This document shows positions 5,951-8,761 of a DNA stretch of 8,761 nucleotides, piece after piece. The DNA comes from an uncultured Brachyspira sp. GTDB lineage: Bacteria; Spirochaetota; Brachyspiria; Brachyspirales; Brachyspiraceae. The notes under the pieces were generated by a model that was not told where the DNA came from, did no database searches, and saw nothing but the letters and a program-made list of their open reading frames with translations. The DNA is taken from contig CAKVCJ010000065.1 of NCBI GenBank assembly GCA_934725655.1, positions 1-8,761 of the forward strand, in the 5' to 3' direction. Numbering within the stretch: the stretch's first letter is position 1; each line of letters starts with the position of its first letter. A program made the translations under genes and the position numbers.

Positions 5951-6084
5951 AAATAATACTTTATTAATTTTAGATGTATATATATATGTTTTAATATCGT
6001 AAATAAAACAAAATATATTAAATAAAAATATTCAAATTGCATGGTTTAAATTAATGTGTAATTTTAGAAAAAATAATATGAATA

Positions 6085-6126
6085 TTGATTTTTTTAATAA
6101 TTATCCGATAATAGTACCAATATAAT
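6085..6126 (+). promoter_or_regulatory. Candidate promoter region for the OmpA-like lipoprotein gene
   Basis: Two overlapping candidates lie in the 204-bp divergent gap. TTGATT (6085-6090) is followed after 16 bases by GATAAT (6107-6112). A perfect TATAAT stands at 6121-6126 but has no good -35 element. The gap must also hold the leftward promoter of the receiver/GGDEF-like operon, for which I see no clear choice in the AT-rich sequence. Confidence 0.35.
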
Positions 6127-6154
6127 GAAAAAATAGATAGAAATTAATTGTATA

Positions 6155-6778
6155 ATGAGATTTTTCATATTATTGTCTTTATTATTTTTTATAGGCTGCC
6201 AAAGTGCCGTTATTATATCAAATGCTTCTGATGAGAAAAATTTAAATAATACAAATAATAATACACAAATAGATGTTACAAATAATATAAACACTAATAA
6301 TATTGAAAATAATGTTTATTATGTACAAAATACTCAAAGAGGAAAACTTTTAATATTAAAAGAACCTATATTTTTTGATTCTAACAGCAGCGTTGTCAAT
6401 ACAAATATATATGCATCAACTTTAGATTATCTATCTTTGGTATTAAAGTCTACAAATATTCTTAATATATATATAGAAGGGCATATTGATTCTAGTGAAG
6501 TTAAATATATGAATAAAAACACTGTATATAATTTAAGTCCTACAAATAATATATTATATTTATATGATAGATATAATAATGAATATGATTTATCATATTT
6601 ACGTTCATTAGCAGTAGCAGATTTATTAGCAGATGCTGATGAAAAATTAAAACCAATAGGACTTCAAAATTTAATAGACTATGGTACAAGAGAACAAAAT
6701 AGAAGAGTAGAATTTGTTATAATAGAAAACTCTAATGATATGTATGTTTATACCAACTATATATATAACTTATATTAA
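6155..6778 (+). CDS. Lipoprotein with OmpA-like peptidoglycan-binding domain
   Basis: A 207-residue predicted lipoprotein. A short signal peptide ends in the lipobox FIG-C15, so it should be lipid-anchored, probably in the outer membrane. Residues 22-60 are an Asn-rich, low-complexity tether. From about 63 onwards an OmpA C-terminal domain can be read: IFFDSNSS (72-79), I-E-G-H-I-D112, LSYLR150-SLAVADLL and NRRVEFVI (182-189). D112 and R150 match the Asp and Arg that grip the peptidoglycan peptide in OmpA relatives, but they are 38 residues apart instead of about 15. The extra 23 or so residues (roughly 116-143, YMNKNTVYNLSPTN and on) form an insertion. The likely role is tethering envelope to cell wall. 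No clear Shine-Dalgarno precedes the ATG. Its TAA overlaps the stop of the convergent gene. Confidence 0.84.
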   Translation: MRFFILLSLLFFIGCQSAVIISNASDEKNLNNTNNNTQIDVTNNINTNNIENNVYYVQNTQRGKLLILKEPIFFDSNSSVVNTNIYASTLDYLSLVLKSTNILNIYIEGHIDSSEVKYMNKNTVYNLSPTNNILYLYDRYNNEYDLSYLRSLAVADLLADADEKLKPIGLQNLIDYGTREQNRRVEFVIIENSNDMYVYTNYIYNLY

Positions 6779-8331
6779 ACTTTTTTATAGTGAGCTTTGA
6801 AATTCTCATCAAAATAATAAATCATATCTTCATCTTCTTTATGTGAATCATACCAAACCTGAGCGAAGAAAGGATTTTTTTTAGCTAATATATCAAAGTT
6901 CCAAGTGTAGTCAGGCATACATTCTTCGCACCAATGTCCTGCTTTTATTATAGTGAATGGTGAGGCTTCAAATGTATGTCCTTCGGAACAAGACCATTTT
7001 AGCTTTGTGTGTAAATCGCCTTTAATCATACTAGTGCTTAAAAGCTTACCGCCTCTAAACTCTGCTGCTTTTTTAAGGTCTTCTAAATCTATTTCACTAT
7101 CTTTTTTGCTTTCATCATAACCATGATTAAGAAGCTTAGCATTTTTTATATCAAGCAAAGCTTTATAATCTATATAATTTCCTTCAGAATCTTTATTTTC
7201 AAAAAGCAAATTAAAATTTTCCCATTTTTTAGGCAAATTATCAAAGTTTTCTAAACTTCCAAAATATGCAATTATTTTACCGTCTTCATTATTTTTACGC
7301 CAATATGTCGGTGAATTAGGATGCGGCAATAGTCTTTGTATAGCAAAGAATGATATTAAAGAATGAGGAACTATTTTACCAAATGCATAATACCAATGAG
7401 TTTTACCTATTTCATTCCAATAGTCAGTAACAGATTCTTTTTGATATGAGAATAATTTTTCTAATTTTTCTCCGTCATAATACCAAAGCCCGTGAAAATT
7501 TCTTACGGCATTCCAATTAGGCTTCATATATTTTTTTGTAGAGCCTCCAATGAGTTTAAATCCGTCATTGAATGTATCATAACCAATGAGTCTGTTTTCT
7601 GCTTTGCTTCCAAAATTAAAACAGCCCTTCCAAAAATAGTCATCTAAATTGCCTTTAATATCTTCTTCTATAATTCTTTTCATTAAAAGTCCGCTGTCTC
7701 TTGCAGTAGCCCATTCAAGCGGAGCATTATAACAAGTATGAAACATTAATCCGTCACTCATATTATCAGTAAGCATTCTATTATGAAGCATTGCAGTTTG
7801 TCTGATTATGGCTCTATTTTCTAATGATGAATCAAGAACGTATCTTTCCCCTTTTAATTTTGAGAAAGAATAAGCATCATAAGGGCTTATAAGCAAAGGG
7901 TCTCCAACTCTTCCCCAAGGGTGTTTCTCGTTTCTGTTTCCATAAAGAGCTACCGTTGATATATGAACAAGTTTAGGACGTTTGTCTTTAGGCATTTCTT
8001 CTAATATATCAACAACGTTTTTAACTCCTACAAAGTTAGTTAAATGTGCAAGTTTTGGATATTTATCAGAATTTGGAGGAATAACTGCGGCAAGATTAAG
8101 CACATAATGGCTGTCTTTTATTAAGTTTTTGCAGTCTTCTTTATCATATAAATAGCCTGTAACTATTTCTACTCTTTTACCATACTCTTTTTTAAATTTT
8201 TCACCTGCTTTTTTGCTTTCTTTTCTTACAAGTACCTTTAAAAGTTCAATATCTTCTATCTCCATTAATTGTCTTAATGTTTCAAGCCCCATATTTCCTG
8301 TAGCACCGGTTAAGCTAACTGTATATTTCAT
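6775..8331 (-). CDS. NAD-dependent epimerase/dehydratase-like protein with C-terminal zinc-ribbon module
   Basis: A 518-residue cytoplasmic protein, much longer than a usual extended SDR (about 300-350). The N-terminus has the nucleotide-binding motif G9-ATGNM-G15, then NLAAVIPP near 79-86, HIST (123-126) and the catalytic Y154-SFS-K158, so oxidoreductase or epimerase chemistry looks intact. After about residue 340 comes a segment (YWRKNNEDGKIIAYFGSLE and on) unlike SDRs, then a putative metal site C448-x3-H452-x15-C468-x2-C471 (CSEGHTF and HWCEEC), a treble-clef or zinc-ribbon pattern. I do not know the substrate. The start is ATG with AGGAGA 6 bases upstream. The upstream gene's TAG stop overlaps that Shine-Dalgarno, so the two are one operon and probably translationally coupled. 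Confidence 0.82.
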   Translation of the reverse strand: MKYTVSLTGATGNMGLETLRQLMEIEDIELLKVLVRKESKKAGEKFKKEYGKRVEIVTGYLYDKEDCKNLIKDSHYVLNLAAVIPPNSDKYPKLAHLTNFVGVKNVVDILEEMPKDKRPKLVHISTVALYGNRNEKHPWGRVGDPLLISPYDAYSFSKLKGERYVLDSSLENRAIIRQTAMLHNRMLTDNMSDGLMFHTCYNAPLEWATARDSGLLMKRIIEEDIKGNLDDYFWKGCFNFGSKAENRLIGYDTFNDGFKLIGGSTKKYMKPNWNAVRNFHGLWYYDGEKLEKLFSYQKESVTDYWNEIGKTHWYYAFGKIVPHSLISFFAIQRLLPHPNSPTYWRKNNEDGKIIAYFGSLENFDNLPKKWENFNLLFENKDSEGNYIDYKALLDIKNAKLLNHGYDESKKDSEIDLEDLKKAAEFRGGKLLSTSMIKGDLHTKLKWSCSEGHTFEASPFTIIKAGHWCEECMPDYTWNFDILAKKNPFFAQVWYDSHKEDEDMIYYFDENFKAHYKKV

Positions 8332-8339
8332 TAATTCTC

Positions 8340-8761
8340 CTATAATATGTCATTTGTAATATTATTGTTGTTTAAGTCAATATCATTATTTGTGTCGCCA
8401 TTTGTATAAGAATATATAGGTGTTTCTTCTCTTTGTAAATAGTCAAATTTAGTAAATGCATAAGATAATTGAAGTCCTACACCATTAACCCATATAGATT
8501 CTTGTTTGCTTGTTACAGCCAAATCTAAGAAGAAATCAAGGAATAATCTGTCTTTCCAAGAAAATCCAAGCCCAGCATAAAGTCCTAATTTTGATACAAA
8601 ATCTGTTTCAAGAGTTTTTATTACTTCTTTTTGAGCTGTTTCTCTATATAAAGAATATATATTCATATCTAATGCATATTTTATACCGCCTCTAATTTCA
8701 AACCAATCTAAAGGCTTTATTGCAGTTCCAACAGGTATTTCTAAATATGGAATAATACTTA
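8340..8761 (-). CDS. Putative beta-barrel outer-membrane protein, C-terminal part (5' end outside window)
   Basis: The frame stays open to the window edge, giving 139 visible residues before TAG 8340-8342; an internal ATG at 8664-8666 should not be taken as the start. The sequence alternates polar and hydrophobic or aromatic residues as amphipathic beta strands do: YLEIPVGTAI, WFEIRGGIKYAL, KLGLYAGLGFSW, RLFLDFFLDLAV and VNGVGLQLSYAF. The last of these resembles a terminal strand ending in Phe, but a 35-residue Asn/Asp-rich tail follows, ending NNNITNDIL. I infer a spirochaete outer-membrane or porin-like protein; no family name can be given from this part. The gene ends 8 bases before the SDR-like gene and shares its transcript. 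Confidence 0.62.
   Translation of the reverse strand, partial: SIIPYLEIPVGTAIKPLDWFEIRGGIKYALDMNIYSLYRETAQKEVIKTLETDFVSKLGLYAGLGFSWKDRLFLDFFLDLAVTSKQESIWVNGVGLQLSYAFTKFDYLQREETPIYSYTNGDTNNDIDLNNNNITNDIL

Noticed and set aside
5951..6060. Promoter for the receiver/GGDEF-like and tsaC operon
   Set aside because: Several AT-rich hexamers could serve, but none has both a good -35 and -10 element at proper spacing, so no site is called.
6094..6294. 66-codon - strand frame with a hydrophobic C-terminal half
   Set aside because: It overlaps the signal peptide and tether of the lipoprotein in antisense; the hydrophobic run is the complement of A/T-rich coding sequence, and no start signal is seen.
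8664..8666. ATG as start of the last - strand gene
   Set aside because: The frame continues without a stop to the window edge and keeps beta-strand character (WFEIRGGIKYAL), so this Met is internal.
8510..8695. 61-codon + strand frame
   Set aside because: It is antisense to the beta-barrel gene, which stays open to the window edge with strand-like periodicity.

Overview
The window is strongly AT-rich and gene-dense, with A/T-biased codons, Asn/Lys/Ile-rich proteins, short AT-rich gaps and lipoprotein and beta-barrel surface proteins. This suggests a low-GC host-associated spirochaete, most likely Brachyspira. That assignment is an inference from composition and protein style; there is no rRNA or other phylogenetic marker here.

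Layout, left to right. 1-248 (+): C-terminal end of an M15-type D,D-carboxypeptidase. 249-693: a gene-free stretch with a terminator-like hairpin, two copies of a GC-richer hairpin repeat and a good sigma70-type promoter. 694-1842 (+): a CoxE/YehP-like von Willebrand A protein. 1857-2243 (+): a decayed VOC/glyoxalase-superfamily gene. 2261-2291: a hairpin terminator at the convergent junction. 2311-3681 (-): the RseP-type intramembrane site-2 protease, using a TTG start. 3682-4318: its promoter, then a 439-bp block bounded by 13-bp inverted repeats that carries a third hairpin copy and a run of further hairpins. 4319-5950 (-): a two-gene operon encoding a receiver plus degenerate GGDEF protein and TsaC (threonylcarbamoyl-AMP synthase). 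6155-6778 (+): an OmpA-domain lipoprotein whose stop codon overlaps the convergent stop of the next gene. 6775-8331 (-): an NAD-dependent epimerase-like protein with a C-terminal zinc-ribbon-like module. 8340-8761 (-): the end of a putative beta-barrel protein in the same operon.

Much of the content concerns the cell envelope: the M15 peptidase, RseP, the OmpA lipoprotein and the beta-barrel protein. I see no phage, CRISPR or complete mobile element. The three most interesting signals are these. First, the dispersed hairpin repeat has an outer stem that changes by compensatory substitutions between copies. Second, one copy sits in a MITE-like block. Third, the GGDEF domain has lost its catalytic motif (DTNLF) but keeps an RxxD inhibitory-site motif at the right spacing, which suggests a c-di-GMP receptor rather than a cyclase. 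The VWA protein is also notable because no partner ATPase is visible beside it.
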